Notes: generated by a model from the sequence alone, not told the origin. A DNA stretch of 64,000 nucleotides from Gentiana macrophylla (GCA_026214975.1 CM047808.1:62832583-62896582), one strand, 5' to 3'. Counted from the first letter of the stretch, positions 33,991 through 47,246 are shown. A program made the numbers and translations.

Positions 33991-35410
33991 TGTTAGGAAC
34001 ATTTTATTATGTTTTGATGATGGCCATACTAGCTGTTATAGCAAGCCCGAAAATAAGTTAGAATTCTCTGTATAAGTCTTTACTTAGAGTCTGACATGTT
34101 GTATAAGTTGAGTCAGACAAGTATTGTACTAGTTGGTAGGACGGCAAAGTGAAACAGATATTCGGCAAAGTGAGGCTAGCCAAGTACCAGCAGAGAAGCA
34201 TGAAGACATATAGTCTGACTTATAACCAAGGAAGTCTGTGATAACCTAGGATAAGTCTAAGTTACATTCCAAGTAATGAAACTAAATGTTTAAATATGGT
34301 GTACACTGACCTCACACAAATCAAGGATCAGTGAAGTACGAAGATTCTCCTAAAACTGAAAAGAATGAAGGAAACAATGAATCGGCAAAGTGAACTGACT
34401 ATCGGCTGAGTAATAACAAAGCAGTGAAGGAAGATCTAAGCGGCAAAGTCAGAAAGATCACTTAACCGTTCAGGGAACGGCCAAGTAAACTTTATTTGAT
34501 CAGATTTTGAAATATGAAGAAGATTCAGAGGATCAAGCATTAAATGCACAATCAATTGAGGATCAATCAAGGACAGATTTTCTGATAAACGTTTGAAGAA
34601 AAATTTGATCACTGAAATCAAGGAGGATTTTAATTAAGGGGGAAACAAGAATAAAATCAAGGATTATTCCCCTCATTAATATAGCCAATGGACATAAATT
34701 CAAATCAAGGATTATCAAGGCGATAAATAAAAGGCTTTGACAGACAAGAAATATACACAAGAGAACGATCAAGTCTGAGAATTTACAAGCAGAAACACTG
34801 TCAAATCAAAAAGCCTTCATTTGTGCTTAAAAAGGAATATCTAGTGATCAACTCAAAACTCAGAACTACGATTCCAACATCAAGCATTGAGTCTGATCAA
34901 AAAAATTTGTGAATCCAAATCATTTCAATCCAGCAACTGAATTAGAGCCATCTGAGAAGGAGTTGTGTTTGTGATAGCTACTGAAGGATTTGATCCCAAT
35001 GAGCAGTGAAAGAGACTGAGTCACTAAAGCTATTGAAGTCAGGGAGTGATAGTCTTGAAGATTGTGAAGCTTGTGTAGTCAAGGACAATTAGGCTATTGT
35101 ATCTGTGAAAACAATACTGAAATTCCTCCAATCATCACAGGAGAAAAGTGGATTAAGGGATTACACCACCCTGAACCACTATAAACCTTGTGTCAATTTA
35201 CTTTCCGCAATTTACTTTACTGCATTTATCTAATTGCTTAAATTATATCATATATCTGTGATTGCATAAACTACTTTGAAACAACATATTAAAAAGGGAC
35301 TTATCCGCTGCCCAAAAGCTTTTAAATACAAGAAAAGTTTTTGAAACTCCACTATAGTCATTCACCCCCTCCCCCTGTGACTATAGTTTTACCCTTCTCT
35401 GGGACCAACA
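33991..35410 (+). repeat. 5' LTR of the second SIRE-like family (1420 bp)
   Basis: TGTTAGGAAC to GGGACCAACA. Only the last ~250 bp, including ATTACACCACCCTGAACCAC, resemble the other SIRE LTRs. Confidence 0.85.
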
Positions 35411-35412
35411 AT

Positions 35413-35424
35413 TGGTATCAGAGC
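35413..35424 (+). promoter_or_regulatory. Primer binding site
   Basis: TGGTATCAGAGC two bases after the LTR end, matching the initiator tRNA-Met 3' end. Confidence 0.9.
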
Positions 35425-35444
35425 GAGGTTCCTAGTATCAGAAC

Positions 35445-36497
35445 ATGTTCAGATATAATAAGGCTAGTGCACTGGTTGCACCTCAGCAAAGTAACACAGC
35501 TGATGCAAACAGCAATGAGACACGGGAGCTGAAGGAACATGTAGCTTTACTGGTTAAACGTTTTGACAGGTTTACCAAGAAGAAGTTATTCAAAGGAGGG
35601 TCATCATCATACAAAAATTCAAGATCAAACTATGACATAAAGAAGAAGGATGATGAATACAGATGCTTCAATTGAAAAAGAACGGCCATTTCAAGGCAGA
35701 TTGCCCTGACGAAAATGACAAAGATGAGGAGAAGAAGAAGTACAAAGCGGCTAAAAAGAATAAAGAAGGCACTCAAAGCTGAAACCAGCAGTGAAAAGAA
35801 TGAAGAATCATCAGACAATGATTCAGATGATGATGAAGCTGACAGCTCAGAAAATGAAAAAGCTTACCTATGCCTCATGGCTAAAGAATCTAATGAAACT
35901 GAGGTAACATCTAGCTCATGCTCATCATCTAGTGCATTCACTTCTAACATTGCACAATCTTCTATTCTCCCACTAGATTCTGCAAACATAATCCAAAATC
36001 TCATGAGTAAATTTGATGAAATTGAGTTGAATCATGAAATTCTGGAACAGGAGTGTGAGATTCTAAGAAAGGAAAATAAAAGATTAAAGAAAGAACTAGA
36101 TAAAGTAAAAGCTGAACTAACTAGTAAGGAGACTTACTCAAATGATCTACAAGCAGCAGATGATCATACATCTGGTGTTGACAGACCAGTTGAGAAATCT
36201 CCCTACAAGTTAAGACAACCACTGCACCACTAAATGCACTAGCTTACAAACCCTTAAAAAGGTTTGGATCCAAATCTGGTCTTGGCTACAACAGTCAGGA
36301 TGAGAATAGAAACAATGGATAGAAAAGGACAGACCATAGTTTCAACCACTCATCCTGCACCGGTGAAGTCAAAACCTAGTGTAGTGAAACAGCAGACTAA
36401 ATCATCAATTCAGCCAACTAAAGGCAAAGGTTTTCTGAAAGGTAAGGGAAGACTTTACCCTTCAGAGGATGATTGGAATGTTGCACCTCCAAAATAG
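35445..36497 (+). pseudogene. Gag lacking its capsid domain
   Basis: The first ATG, 34 bp after the LTR, opens MFRYNKASALVAPQQSN and goes at once to the pre-zinc-knuckle region (LKEHVALLVKRFDRF), then CFN, a stop and NGHFKADCPD of a zinc knuckle. In the sister family about 200 residues of capsid sequence precede this point; here they are absent. Frame 35715-36233 holds acidic and coiled stretches (NEESSDNDSDDDEADSSEN, LRKENKRLKKELDKVKAELT), and 36264-36497 the basic tail (KGKGFLKGKGRLYP). At least two frameshifts. Confidence 0.8.
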
Positions 36498-36797
36498 AGG
36501 AAAAAACCATTTCATACTATGCAACATGTGTTTAAGAAAATCCAACCTAGGCATGTTCCTAGACATATGAAGCAACATGAACACAGGTTTCCCACTGCAT
36601 ATTGAAAAGTGAAAAGGATGCAAATGCACCAAAATGTAGAGAAAAATATCAGAATATCTCTAGTAGAAACATTAGAAGGTATTCTGCCATGCCTTATACA
36701 TATGAGGTTGATGACTTTAATTATCCAAAAAGAAGATCCTTTGGATACACACTAGGAGTAGGAGGCATGACTGCTAACAGGTATGGACCCAAGCAGT

Positions 36798-38050
36798 GTT
36801 GGGTACCTAAACATAATTAATTTGTTTTGTAGGATGTCAGGTACACAGACAGTGGATGTTCCAGACACATGACAGGGAACAAAGATTGGCTCACTAACTT
36901 CAAAGCTTTTGATGGACCCAAAGTTACTTTTCGAGGCAAAGAAAACCCTGGTAAAATCAAGGGGGGAGGCATAATTCACAAGAACAACTTGAAGATTCAA
37001 AATGTGGCCTATGTTAAAGGATTGAACTTCAACTTACCGAGTATCAGTCAATTCTGTGACAAAGGCTACAATGTGCACTTCAACAAAGAAGGATGCAGAG
37101 TGATTCACAGTCAAACCAACACAATTGTACTTACAGGAAGAAGAGAAGACAACATGTATGTGGTAGATTGGAAGACAGCAAAAGCAGAAACATGTTTGCT
37201 TGTCAAAAATAAACAATCAACCAGCTGGACTTGGAATAGAAGACTAAACCATCTAAACTTCAAGTCCATCAACAAATTGTCAAAGAAAAAGCTAGTTGAA
37301 GTCCTACCAAAGATAACATTCAAGAAAGAAAGCCTCTGTGATGCATGTCAAAAAGGGAAGCAAATCAAAAGCTCATTCAAGTCAAAGCCCTATCAGTCAA
37401 CTACAAGAATCTTACATTTACTGCATATGGATCTATTTGGACCAGTCACACCAGTCAGTATAAGTGGAAAGAAATACACTCTAGTAGTGGTGGATGATTT
37501 CTCCAAATATACCTAGACCATATTCATGAACAAAAAGAGAGAGGCTCTCAAGAAGTTACCAGATTTGCTAAGAAGAATTCAAAATGAGAAGGAACTGAAG
37601 ATCATCAACATCAGATCAGATAGATGCACAGAGTTTCTAAATGAAATTATCGAACCTACTATGAAGAAAGTGAGATCTTGCATCAACTATCGCCAGCAGG
37701 ACTCCACAAATGAATGGTATAAAGCGAAAAGAAGAAAACAGGACACTCAAAGAAACAGTCAGAACAATGATTGCAGAAGCATGCTTACCAAAGAGATTTT
37801 GGGCTAAAGCAGCTAATACAGCTTGCTATACTCAAAATAGAGCAATCATCAACAAATATCATGGAAAGACTCCATATGAAATTTGGAATGGAAGAAAACC
37901 TAATATCTCATATTTGCATATGATTGGATCAAAATGTTTTGTTTTGAACAGGAATCAGTTGCATACTTTTGATGAAAAGGCTGATGAAGCAATCTATATG
38001 GGATACTCTCAGACACCAACAAAGCATTCAGAGTACTCAACAAAAGAACC
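36798..38050 (+). pseudogene. Protease and integrase of the second SIRE-like element
   Basis: The protease phrase YTDSGCSRHMTGNKDWL is near 36845. The open frame 36869-37516 continues through the zinc domain (RRLNHLNFKSINKL, CDACQKGKQ) and integrase start MDLFGPVTPVS and VVVDDFSKYT, then a TAG replaces the usual Trp codon. The next frame (37526-37807) has IRSDRCTEFLNEII. After a shift, 37710-38057 holds KRKEENRTLKETVRTM, RFWAKAANTACYTQNR and the MGYSQT end. Confidence 0.88.
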
Positions 38051-39705
38051 GTGGTAATTGAAGAATCAATTCATGTAGTCTTTGATCAGCCAAACACAAA
38101 TGGTGAAAACCTTCAAGAACTTGAAGAAGCAGGACCAAGACAAGTCTATATCAATACAACAATACCAACTACTATTCTAAATCACAATTTTGGAAATCAT
38201 GATGAACCTCCAGTCCATACAACAGAAGAGGTACTAGTACAAGAGCATGAAGCTGATACACAAGCTGAAGTTGTGGAAGCACCAAGTCAAGAACAACTTC
38301 AACCTGATCTCAACTGGCTAAGAGATCATCCTATAGATCAAGTCATTGGAGACATTCACACAGGAGTCAGAACCAGAAGACAACTGGAAAATACGCTAAC
38401 ATGTTTTCTATATCAAGTAGAGCCCAAAACAATAGATGATGCAATCCAAGATGCTTATTGGATTACAGCCATGCAAGAAGAATTAAATGAATTTGAAATA
38501 AATGAAGTCTGGGAACTTGTTGACAGACCATACATGGCCAACATCATTGGAACAAAATGGGTATTAAGAAATAAGATGGATGAACAAGGAACAGTTGTCA
38601 GAACTAAAGCAAGGTTAGTTGCAAAAGGCTACTCTTAAGTAGAAGGAATAGATTATGATGAGACATTTGCACCAGTATCAAGATTGGAAGCAATCAGACT
38701 CTTTCTAGCATTTTCTGCACACAAAGACTTCAAAGTCTACCAAATGGATGTCAAGAGTGCATTTCTAAATAGACTTCTGGAAGAAGAAGTATATGTGGAA
38801 CAACCTCCTGGTTTTCAACTCAAAGGAAAATAAGATAAAGTATACAAGCTCAAGAAGGCTCTTTATGTACTCAAACAGGCACCCAGAGCCTGGTATGAAA
38901 CTTTATCACAATTCTTGATCAATAATGGATTCAACAACAGAACTTTTGATAAGACTCTTTTCAATCTAGAAGAAGGAACAAGTACATTTCTAGTACAAAT
39001 CTATGTTGATGACATTATCTTTGGATCAGAAGATGATAAGTTGTGTCAGAAATTTGCAAATCTAATGAAGAGCAAATTTCAGATGAGCATGATGGGAGAA
39101 TTGAATTACTTTCTTGGTCTACAAGTGAAACAGTAGAAAGATGGCATCTTCATCAATCAGGCCAAGTAAACAAAAGACTTGATACACAAATATGGTATGG
39201 ATACAAGTGGCACAACAGATACACCAATATGTGCAAGAGTTATTCTTGGAAAAGATGGTGATCAGAAAATGTATAGAGGAATCATTGGATCCATACTATA
39301 TCTAACTGCAAGCAGACCTGACATAGCATTTGCAGTAGGAGTATGTGCAAGGTTTCAAGCTCAACCTAAAGAATCACACCTACTAGCAGCCAAAAGAATA
39401 ATCAAATACTTAAAGAACACCATCAATGTTGGAATTTTGTATCCAAAAGATGGAGGATTCAAATTGTTATCATATTCAGACTCTGACTATGCTGGATGCA
39501 AGATAGATAGAAAAAGCACCTCTAGAACGTGTCAAATGCTAGGCAGCAGACTAGTCTCATGGTTTAGTAAGAAACAAAACTCTATATCAACATCAACAAC
39601 TGAAGCAGAATATATAGCAGTAGGCAGTTGTTGTGCACAAGTACTATGGATTAGACAACAGCTAAAGGATTATGGAATGGAGGAGAAGAAAATTCCAATT
39701 ATGTG
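38051..39705 (+). pseudogene. Reverse transcriptase and partial RNase H, cut by an insertion
   Basis: 38051-38638 carries the linker and RT start (GTKWVLRNKMDEQGT) and ends at a stop in the RLVAKGYS motif. 38640-38914 keeps [11 protein letters not shown] and LKQAPRAWYE but has a stop in between. 38915-39136 has the catalytic YVDDIIFGSEDDK. 39179-39705 gives RNase H (YSDSDYAGCKIDRKSTSRT, TTEAEYIAVGSCCAQ) up to KKIPIMC, where the expected next residues are replaced by the incoming LTR at 39706. Confidence 0.9.
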
Positions 39706-41412
39706 TGTTGGACTTATTTTTAAGTTTTAGTGATGAGTGCCAGACTAACTGTTATAGAGCAAAGGCAAAAAGATGTCTAGATCAAATGTATAGGTTTATT
39801 AGAGTTTGATCTTTGTATAAGTTTGATCAAACAAGCACTGTAAGGGTCAGCTGACTTACATCAGTAGACTAGTCTAGATCAGTAGGGTACTTAGGTCAGT
39901 AGAATTATCAGGAACCTGCTGAAGGTTGAAGGCTCAAACTCAGTTATTGAAGGCTAAGGGATCAAACTTAGTAATTAAAGTCAAGGATATGAAATCAGAA
40001 TTTAGGAAAGTCTGTGATGACCTAAACTGATTACATATGCCTTGTGTACAAGGTCTAAGTTCCACAAGATAAGTGGTGATTGGAACATAGCTATATGCAA
40101 AAAGGTGTAATCTAACTTCATAAATAAAAGTTAGATAAAAGACAGTAAGCTGAAGTGTTTTTAAACACAGCATAATAGGGATAAGCTTACTGATATGTAT
40201 ATCGATAGAGACTTATGTTCTCGTGAACTCTTTGGACACATATTTCGATTTAATCAAAGGTCGCATTGGAAGATTACAAAGAAAGGGACAAATTAACAAC
40301 CTCTCGATTTTATCAAACAAATCAATGGATAAGATCAAAGAGACGTTGGGATGATACAGATCTTTATCCAATGGATACAAGTCAAAGGGTGATGATCAGA
40401 ATCATTGTAAATGAATCGACAGCGATGTCATCCCGCTTGATCAAAAAAGCAAGTCGAGATGGAGACAAATCAGAAACGGCTATGTTTGAATTTCAAACAT
40501 AAGTCACAAGGATTCCTACCTATAATTAGAGGACTCCTAATTCAGATACAAGTGATGATTTGATGAACATTGATAAAAAATTAAGGATCTATCTTGAGCT
40601 ATCAGAATACAATCGATCAAGCACCTGCGACCCTACTGAGCATAAAGCTCTGATCCGAGAATATCTTCATGTGTAATCAGATTCAAGCTACATCAAGTTT
40701 ACTCACTTGAAGATCTCAAGTCTGATCATATCATCCTGATCAAGTTGCTTTGAAAGTCGAATCACTTACTCCGATTCAATCTTTCTTTACAAGAAACCTG
40801 CTGAGATAGTGAAGCATCTTTTGAGGTGTGAAAGATCGTTGTTTGTGGTGGAGTGGTGAAGAGGCAATCCTACCCTTCAAGGACCAAAGGAAGACTTTGA
40901 AGCAAACAATCTCACATGTTCCAAGTGTTCGATTTGTGAAGCCATAGTTATTGGTGAGCGACAAGCAACTTAGGGATTTTTGTAATAGTTACATCAAAGA
41001 TCTCTATTGAATTACCTCCAACATCATAGGAGAGGAGTGGACTGACAGGATTACACCACCTGGAACCACTATAAAACTGCCTACTTACTTTTTTACATTT
41101 ATATTCTGCACTTAGTTTATCTAACACATCAATCTACTGAATCTAGCAACTGAATTCACACACATACACTACTGAGTATCTAATACTTGGTATCATATTT
41201 AACAACAAGAAACAAGGCATAATTTTTGATATATTTCCATGAAGACAAATTCAAGAAACTCTCAACAAATAAGAGACTCATCGAGTGTCGTGAGACTCTC
41301 AAGTATCGCAGAGTTTCTTTTGAAGTTCTTGAGTTTGTTAACTCCAAAAGTTTTAAGTGTTAAGTTTATTCACCCCCCTAAACTTAACCAAAGCCTTTTC
41401 AAAGGACCAACA
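39706..41412 (+). repeat. 5' LTR of the plus-strand SIRE element (1707 bp)
   Basis: TGTTGGACTTATTTTTAAGT to AAAGGACCAACA. Same family as the LTRs of the 13486-32226 element and as the fragment 7620-8784. Confidence 0.92.
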
Positions 41413-41414
41413 AT

Positions 41415-41426
41415 TGGTATCGGAGC
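41415..41426 (+). promoter_or_regulatory. Primer binding site (TGGTATCGGAGC variant)
   Basis: Two bases after the LTR end. Same A-to-G change from the canonical initiator tRNA-Met complement as in the minus-strand copy. Confidence 0.88.
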
Positions 41427-41517
41427 AGTGCTTCTGTTCTGAAGTAATCCTACTTGTTGTACTTGTGAAAATTCTTTGAAAACTTTTTCATGTTTCTAAT
41501 TTTCAAAAACTTGCATC

Positions 41518-43520
41518 ATGGATAACAATCAGTATGCTAGAACAATGCTGATGTGTTCTTTGGATTGATTTGATGAATATAAACATCGTATGCAGACTTA
41601 TCTAGCTACAACACATGATGAAATGATGGATGTACTGACAGATGGACCACTGAAGATCACAAAAGCTGTAACTGTGGACAATGATATTCAGTACATTCCA
41701 AAACCAAAGAGAGAATGGATAGCTGAAGATAGAAAGAGATCTAATCTCAACAACATTGCTATAGATATCATTTACAGAACTCTGGATAGCAATATGTATA
41801 TGAAGGTAAAAGATTGCAAAACTGCCAAGGAACTTTGGGACAAGTTGCAGTTAATTTGTGAAGGCACTGATGCTATCAAAAAGAACAAGATCAGTGTAGC
41901 AAAGAAGAAGTTCCAAGAGTTCAAAATGAAGCCAAATGAAACCATTGAACAAATGGAATCTAGGTTCAATGCAATCATGGATGAACTCACCCTGCTGAAT
42001 GTGAAGTACTCACAAGAAGAAATAAATTCAAAAATCTTGGAAGCTCTACTTGCAAACGAAGTGTGGGAGATGAAGGTGACAGCAATAGAGGAAATGAGAA
42101 GCCTACATGAGGAAGACACCTTCAAAATGTTCTCAGATCTTAAGGCATAGGAGTTTAGTAAGAAACAGGTGCATGAGACAGAAAAAGAGGAACCAAAGAC
42201 TACAGCATTGGCTGCTGCTCATCAAGAAGAAACTTCAGCAGCCCAAGATGATTTGTTGGATGAGATGCAAGAGAAGATTGCATTGCTGAGCAAGAAAATT
42301 AGGTTGATGAAAACTGGAAAGAGTTCACCTAGGAATTTCACAAAGAAATTCAGTGAAAAGAAAAAGGAAGAATCAAAGAAAGACAATGATTACTTGTGTT
42401 ATCATTGCAAGAAACCAGGACACTTCAAACCTGATTGTCCTGAGTTAAAACAAAAAAAAGGAATCAGATTATCTTTGCTTTAACTACTAGAAGCCTGGAC
42501 ATTTCAGACCTGATTGTCCAGATCTACAAAAGAGCAAGAGTCAACAAAGAGACATGGAAAGAAAGCAATGGTTGCTGAAGATGAATCTGGTTATGAAGTT
42601 GAATCAGATAAAGGAAATGAATCTGATGACACTGCATTGGTTGTTGAATTGGATGATTATGCCCTGATGGCTAACATGGATGAGACAGAGGAGATATACA
42701 ATTTTGTATCAATCAATACTCCTGCTGATAGTGATTGTGAATCCACATGTGGTTCAAATCCCAAAAATTCTGATAATGAGGAAACTTTGGATGCCATCCT
42801 TAATCAACTGAGGATAATACAATCTGGTTATGAGATTGTGAAGGCAGAAAAAGAAGCTCGTCAATCAGAAGTTGAAAGATTGAAAGCTGAATTGAGAATT
42901 CTTAAAGGAAAGGAAAAAGAAGTTGAACAGAATCATCATAAGTCTGCTGAACAGTCAGTAGCCACTGAATCTAATAAACAATCTTGTTCCTATACTATAT
43001 TCAAATCTGGGAAGCCCTATGGTGATAGGACAGGTCTTGGATTTGGAACTCAACAATCCAACAAGAGTGGATCCAGTAAGGTTACTGAACCTAGTGCCAG
43101 AATTGGTCCTAAGTTTGTACTTGCAAAAGATCCAACTCCAAGTAGGGTTGCTGAGACAGTAAAGCCTACTAAGAAGATTTCAAGAAAGCAACATCAGAAG
43201 TCAAAAAGGTCAGTAGCACCTAATAAGAAGAATAAATCCAAGGGTAGGACTGTTGTACCTTCTAGACCTACTGATAGCAGACCTGCTACCAAGTCTGCTG
43301 GAGCACAAAAGGGTAAAAATCAGAAATATTCCAAGGATAAGAATCCTAAACCCAAAAATGTTAATCAATCAAGGGATACTTATCTCAAGGGAAAAGGTAG
43401 ACTGTTCCCTACTGATGATGATTGGAATATTCCTGCCCCCACAGATAGAAACAGCAGATACAACCATACTACTAGGGTAAAACCTAGGCAATGGAATCAG
43501 CAGAGGACTCAGCAGAGGAC
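41518..43520 (+). pseudogene. SIRE gag, most complete copy, truncated by insertion
   Basis: The ATG at 41518 starts MDNNQYARTMLMCSLD and meets a TGA at 41566. The capsid region runs open 41590-42150 (TAKELWDKLQLICEGTD, FQEFKMKPNETIEQMESRFN) to a TAG at 42148. 42169-42483 holds LLDEMQEKIALLSKKIR and a zinc knuckle YLCYHCKKPGHFKPDCPE; a second knuckle follows but has a stop in it (KPGHFRPDCPD). 42514-43520 encodes an acidic stretch, a coiled stretch (VKAEKEARQSEVERLKAEL) and a Lys/Ser-rich tail. At 43521 the frame runs into the foreign LTR. Confidence 0.92.
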
Positions 43521-45386
43521 TGTTAGTAATACCATCCACAACGGAAGCGATTTTATGGATCTAGATCTATATAATACACGTAATAAAACAACTAGATCTA
43601 TTCTACAAGGGGGATGTAGATCATACCTCTTGAATCTCAAAATTCAAGTTAAAGAACCGCAAAAGGATGAATGTGAAGGTGTGAAGAGCACCACAGTCTT
43701 TCGATCGTGTGATCCAAGCAATTCCCGGTGGAAGGAATTCTCGACTCGAACCCTTCCGATATGCTACCGGAAAAATCTCTAAGATTTCTCCCACTCTCTC
43801 CTTGGCCGAAATATTTTCTTCTCTCTACTATAGGGAGAAGTCGAAATATGTAATGTGTGTTAAGGCTTGGGAGAACTCTCTTTATATAGGAGAGTAAAAC
43901 TTAGCCTCCAAGGATTAAATAATTAAGAGATAATTATTACATTAATCCTTTTTCCAAATAAAAGATAAATAAAATAATTATCCCAAACAAATTAGGATAA
44001 ATCATATTATTATCTAATATTTCATGAATTATCATTTAACAAATAAAAGATAAATCACACATTAAATAATTATCCAAGAAAACTAATTTCCTAATAATTA
44101 TTAATCACAAAAGTGGCGCCACCTTTTAATCAAAAAAGGGTCACACGCACAAACCATATTTGACCAATTAGGTCAAAAAAGGTCAACACACTAATTTGGG
44201 CCGAGTCCACGAAAAATGTCTTTTCCGTGTATTTAATTATTTAGCCCAACTAATTTAATAGTCCACTAAACAATTAATTCACATATCGTTTTAATAAAGT
44301 CCAACAAGAACTAAATTAATATTATTAGGATTCGACGTCCGAGAATAGCTATGCTATATTAGGAGGCACGTCGGGGACCATGGACTAATAATCAGCGGCT
44401 CCGATAAATCAAATAAATAATTATAGAATAATTATATTCGATAAATCAATCACAGAATATGCCATCATAATCCCGTGATCGCACTCCTCCGATTATAAGA
44501 TTATATTTATCTCTCACGAGAATAATAATAAGCGTCCATTGATATAATCATTACATATGGATTAATCCTCCATGATTGCTCATTCTAAATCGGGAAGTTA
44601 CCGTTAACCACTTTTAAGAACCTCTTATCCTTATTTACCATTAACCCCTAGTGATCAATTAATTCATACAACTCACCGGGTAGCTAATCGTTGTAATATG
44701 AACACGTCACGATCGATCGCTTTCTAGGATTAACAAATAAGTGGAATCGTCTATCTACTTCCATAAATGGAAGGAATGTATTCCGTATCTGTGATAACAC
44801 GGACTACTCACTCAATCCAAATACAATGCCAAGATGGGGTAATTCGGACCACGCACTCGGTGTAATCCTTAACCGTCAAGTCAAACTTCATATCGATTCA
44901 AGCGCTTGATCGTCATCACCTCGAGATTAAGATATATCCATAAATATGATCATCCATTGACTCGATAAGACTTCTCGATTACGGAATTATATCGTGAACT
45001 CTAATCAAATCGGTCCAAATTTCATATGATATATCTATCATATATAAATGCCCCATTAGGTTCTCTTAACCGAAAGTCCGATAAGACAATCACACCTATT
45101 GTGTTCAGGCGCATTAATAGCACGTTAAAGGAGAGACCCGATACTCTCGATTAACTTCACTACGGGCTAATTGTATTTTAAGTACATCTTCACTAACTCA
45201 ATCCTCATGTGTATATACCATACACCGAGTTAAGTGATTACATAAACGATATACTTTAGGGTTTTTACTAGTGTAAATACTATTGTCACATCGGTGAATA
45301 TGAGAATAATAAATATGAATAATAACATCATTTCATTTATTAAATAAAACAATTACAAAATTGTCTTTCGGGCATCACACCTAACA
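43521..45386 (-). repeat. 3' LTR of the Angela-like element (1866 bp)
   Basis: On the minus strand TGTTAGGTGTGATGCCCGAA to ATGGTATTACTAACA. The TATA box CCTATATAAAG is at about 43880-43890. Nearly identical to 62942-64000 where they overlap. Confidence 0.95.
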
Positions 45387-45475
45387 ATCTCCCACTTGAA
45401 CGAAAGCATGTGATTAATTGTTTTAGAGCACACCCTATTATTTAAAATACAGCAAACTATCACTCCCACTTGCTC
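45387..45475 (-). promoter_or_regulatory. Twin polypurine tracts
   Basis: Minus-strand AAGTGGGAGAT at 45387-45397 abuts the LTR, and GAGCAAGTGGGAGTG lies at 45461-45475. The stretch between contains GGGTGTGCTCTAAAACAATT in both this element and the one ending at 5545. Confidence 0.75.
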
Positions 45476-47130
45476 TAAAGCAAATGAGACATGTCTCTAA
45501 TACCTATAGTCTCCAAGTGTCGACTAAAAGCTTCAATCGACAGCGTCTTGGTGAATGGATCAGCAGGATTATCGGCGGAGGCGATTTTCTTGACGGAAAT
45601 GTCCCCTCTATCGACAAAATCATTGATCACCCAGTATTTTCTCTCTATATGCTTCGACTTACTGTGCTTTCGAGGTTCCCTAGAGTTGGTAATGGCCCCA
45701 TTGTTATCACAATAGAGAGTAATAGGATCCTCAGCATTCGGGACAACGCCTAATCCGCTGATGAACTTTCTTAACCAAACTGCTTCTTTAGCTGCCTCCG
45801 AGGCCGCTATGAACTCAGCTTCCATTGTTGAATCGGCTGTGCTGGATTGCTTTTGGCTTCTCCATTCTACTGCACCGCCACCAAGCGTAAACACTAAACC
45901 GGGTAGATTTAGAATCATCATGTCCGATCGAAAGTCGAAATCAGTGTACCCCGCTAGCTCCAAACTCCCACTCGAATAGACGAGGATATAATTTACGGTT
46001 CTCTTCAAATATTTGATGAGATTCTTTCTTCTTTGTCCCAAAGGCGGTTGCCTGGATTTGACCGAAAACGGTCGACTAATCCAACGCCGTAACAAATGTC
46101 AGGTCTTGTACACCTCATAGCATACATAAGACTACCAACAGCCGAGGCATATGGCACTCTTCCCATAGCTTCAGCCTCTTCAGGGGTTTGAGGCCCCGAG
46201 TCTTAGAGAGGTAAACGCCGTGGACGGGTTGGTAGAAAACCCTTCTTTGCGTTCTCATATCTTGAGCGTGCAAACACCTTATCTATATAAGTTGCTTGGG
46301 GACAGAGCTAACATCCTGTTCTTGCGATCCCTTATAATTTGGATCCTAGAACATAACTCGCTTCTCCCAAATCTTTCATTTGGAATTGCGTGGTCAACCA
46401 ACTTTTCACGCCGGACATCATCCCCTTATCGCTGCCAATTAGGAGTATGTCATCAACGCATTAACACTAGAAATACAACACTATCTTTGATAACCTTCTT
46501 GTACACACAAGATTCAACAAAGTGTTGTTCAAATCATAAGACTTGATCGTGTGATCGAATCTATGATACCAGAGAAGCGAGATGCTTGCTTCAACCCATA
46601 AATGGATCTCGAGCAACTTGCACACCATGTGCTCTCGACCTTCTTCAATGAATCTCTCCTCGTTGTCTTGCATATAGATTTCCTCGTCAAGAAAGCCGTT
46701 TAAACGCTGTGTCTTAACATCCATTTGCCGATTTCATAATCCGGACATGCGAAGAATCGAAAGGAGGATGCGGATGGTTTTCATCATGGCCCACACAGAG
46801 AAGGTTTCCTCGTAGTCTATACCTCTCTCATTTGTGTGTACCCTTTGGCTACCGGCCGTGCTTTGAAGGTTTCAACCTTCCCATATACTCTCTCTTTAAG
46901 CTTGTAGAGCCATTTACATCCAATGGGCCTTTCACCCCGAGGAAGTTCTACAACTTTCTGGACCGAGTTAGAGTACATAGACTCCATCTCTTGATTCATT
47001 GCGTCAATCCATTTATCCTTATCGTGATCCAAAGAAGGCCTTCTTATAGGTCGGAGGATCATCTTCCACCAATCGAGGCGACTACGTTTGCCTCTAAATC
47101 CATTCCGTACCAAGCCGTGTGGCGAACCAC
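45475..47130 (-). pseudogene. Angela-like reverse transcriptase and RNase H (broken)
   Basis: The RT start (47113-46817) has GCKWLYKLKERVYGKVETFKA and PVAKGYTQ. 46724-46467 includes MDVKTQRLNGFLDEEIYM, then frame loss. The catalytic region near 46455 is out of frame, and the QMKDLGEA-type and DRKNRMLALS-type phrases are spread over shifted frames. RNase H is open at 46095-45475, but its first Asp region reads YTDFDFRSDMM and the usual DRKSTSG-type motif is lost to a short deletion (NLPGLVFTLGGGAV). More decayed than the LTRs. Confidence 0.88.
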
Positions 47131-47246
47131 TCTCGCGATGCGTCTGGGTGGAACAGGAATGTCGGAAGTGATTGTTGTATTATTAGTGTTGTTTACAGGA
47201 ACATCGCCACCCACAATAGGCCTGATGTCATCGGAGAGTAATTCCT

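Larger units (their letters stand above)
33991..39705 (+). mobile_element. SIRE-like copia element, 5' part, interrupted at 39705
   Basis: The LTR at 33991-35410 is followed by a primer binding site and gag, protease, integrase, RT and RNase H in order. The element stops mid-domain at 39705 where a second element's LTR begins; the remainder lies beyond the window. It shares domain order and much protein sequence with the SIRE element at 13486-32226 but has a different LTR, so it is a separate family of the same lineage. The 5 bp before the LTR are CTTGT. Confidence 0.88.
39706..43520 (+). mobile_element. SIRE-lineage copia element, 5' part (same family as 13486-32226)
   Basis: LTR, primer binding site and gag are collinear with the minus-strand element at 13486-32226 but in opposite orientation. 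Inserted into the RNase H region of the preceding element; the left target sequence is ATGTG (39701-39705). It is interrupted in the gag tail at 43520 by the Angela-like element, and the rest lies past the window. Confidence 0.9.

Noticed and set aside
43521..43782. C-terminal 87 codons of the long gag frame at 42514-43782
   Set aside because: These codons lie in the inserted LTR; the same peptide appears from 62942 in the other LTR. The gag sense ends at 43520.
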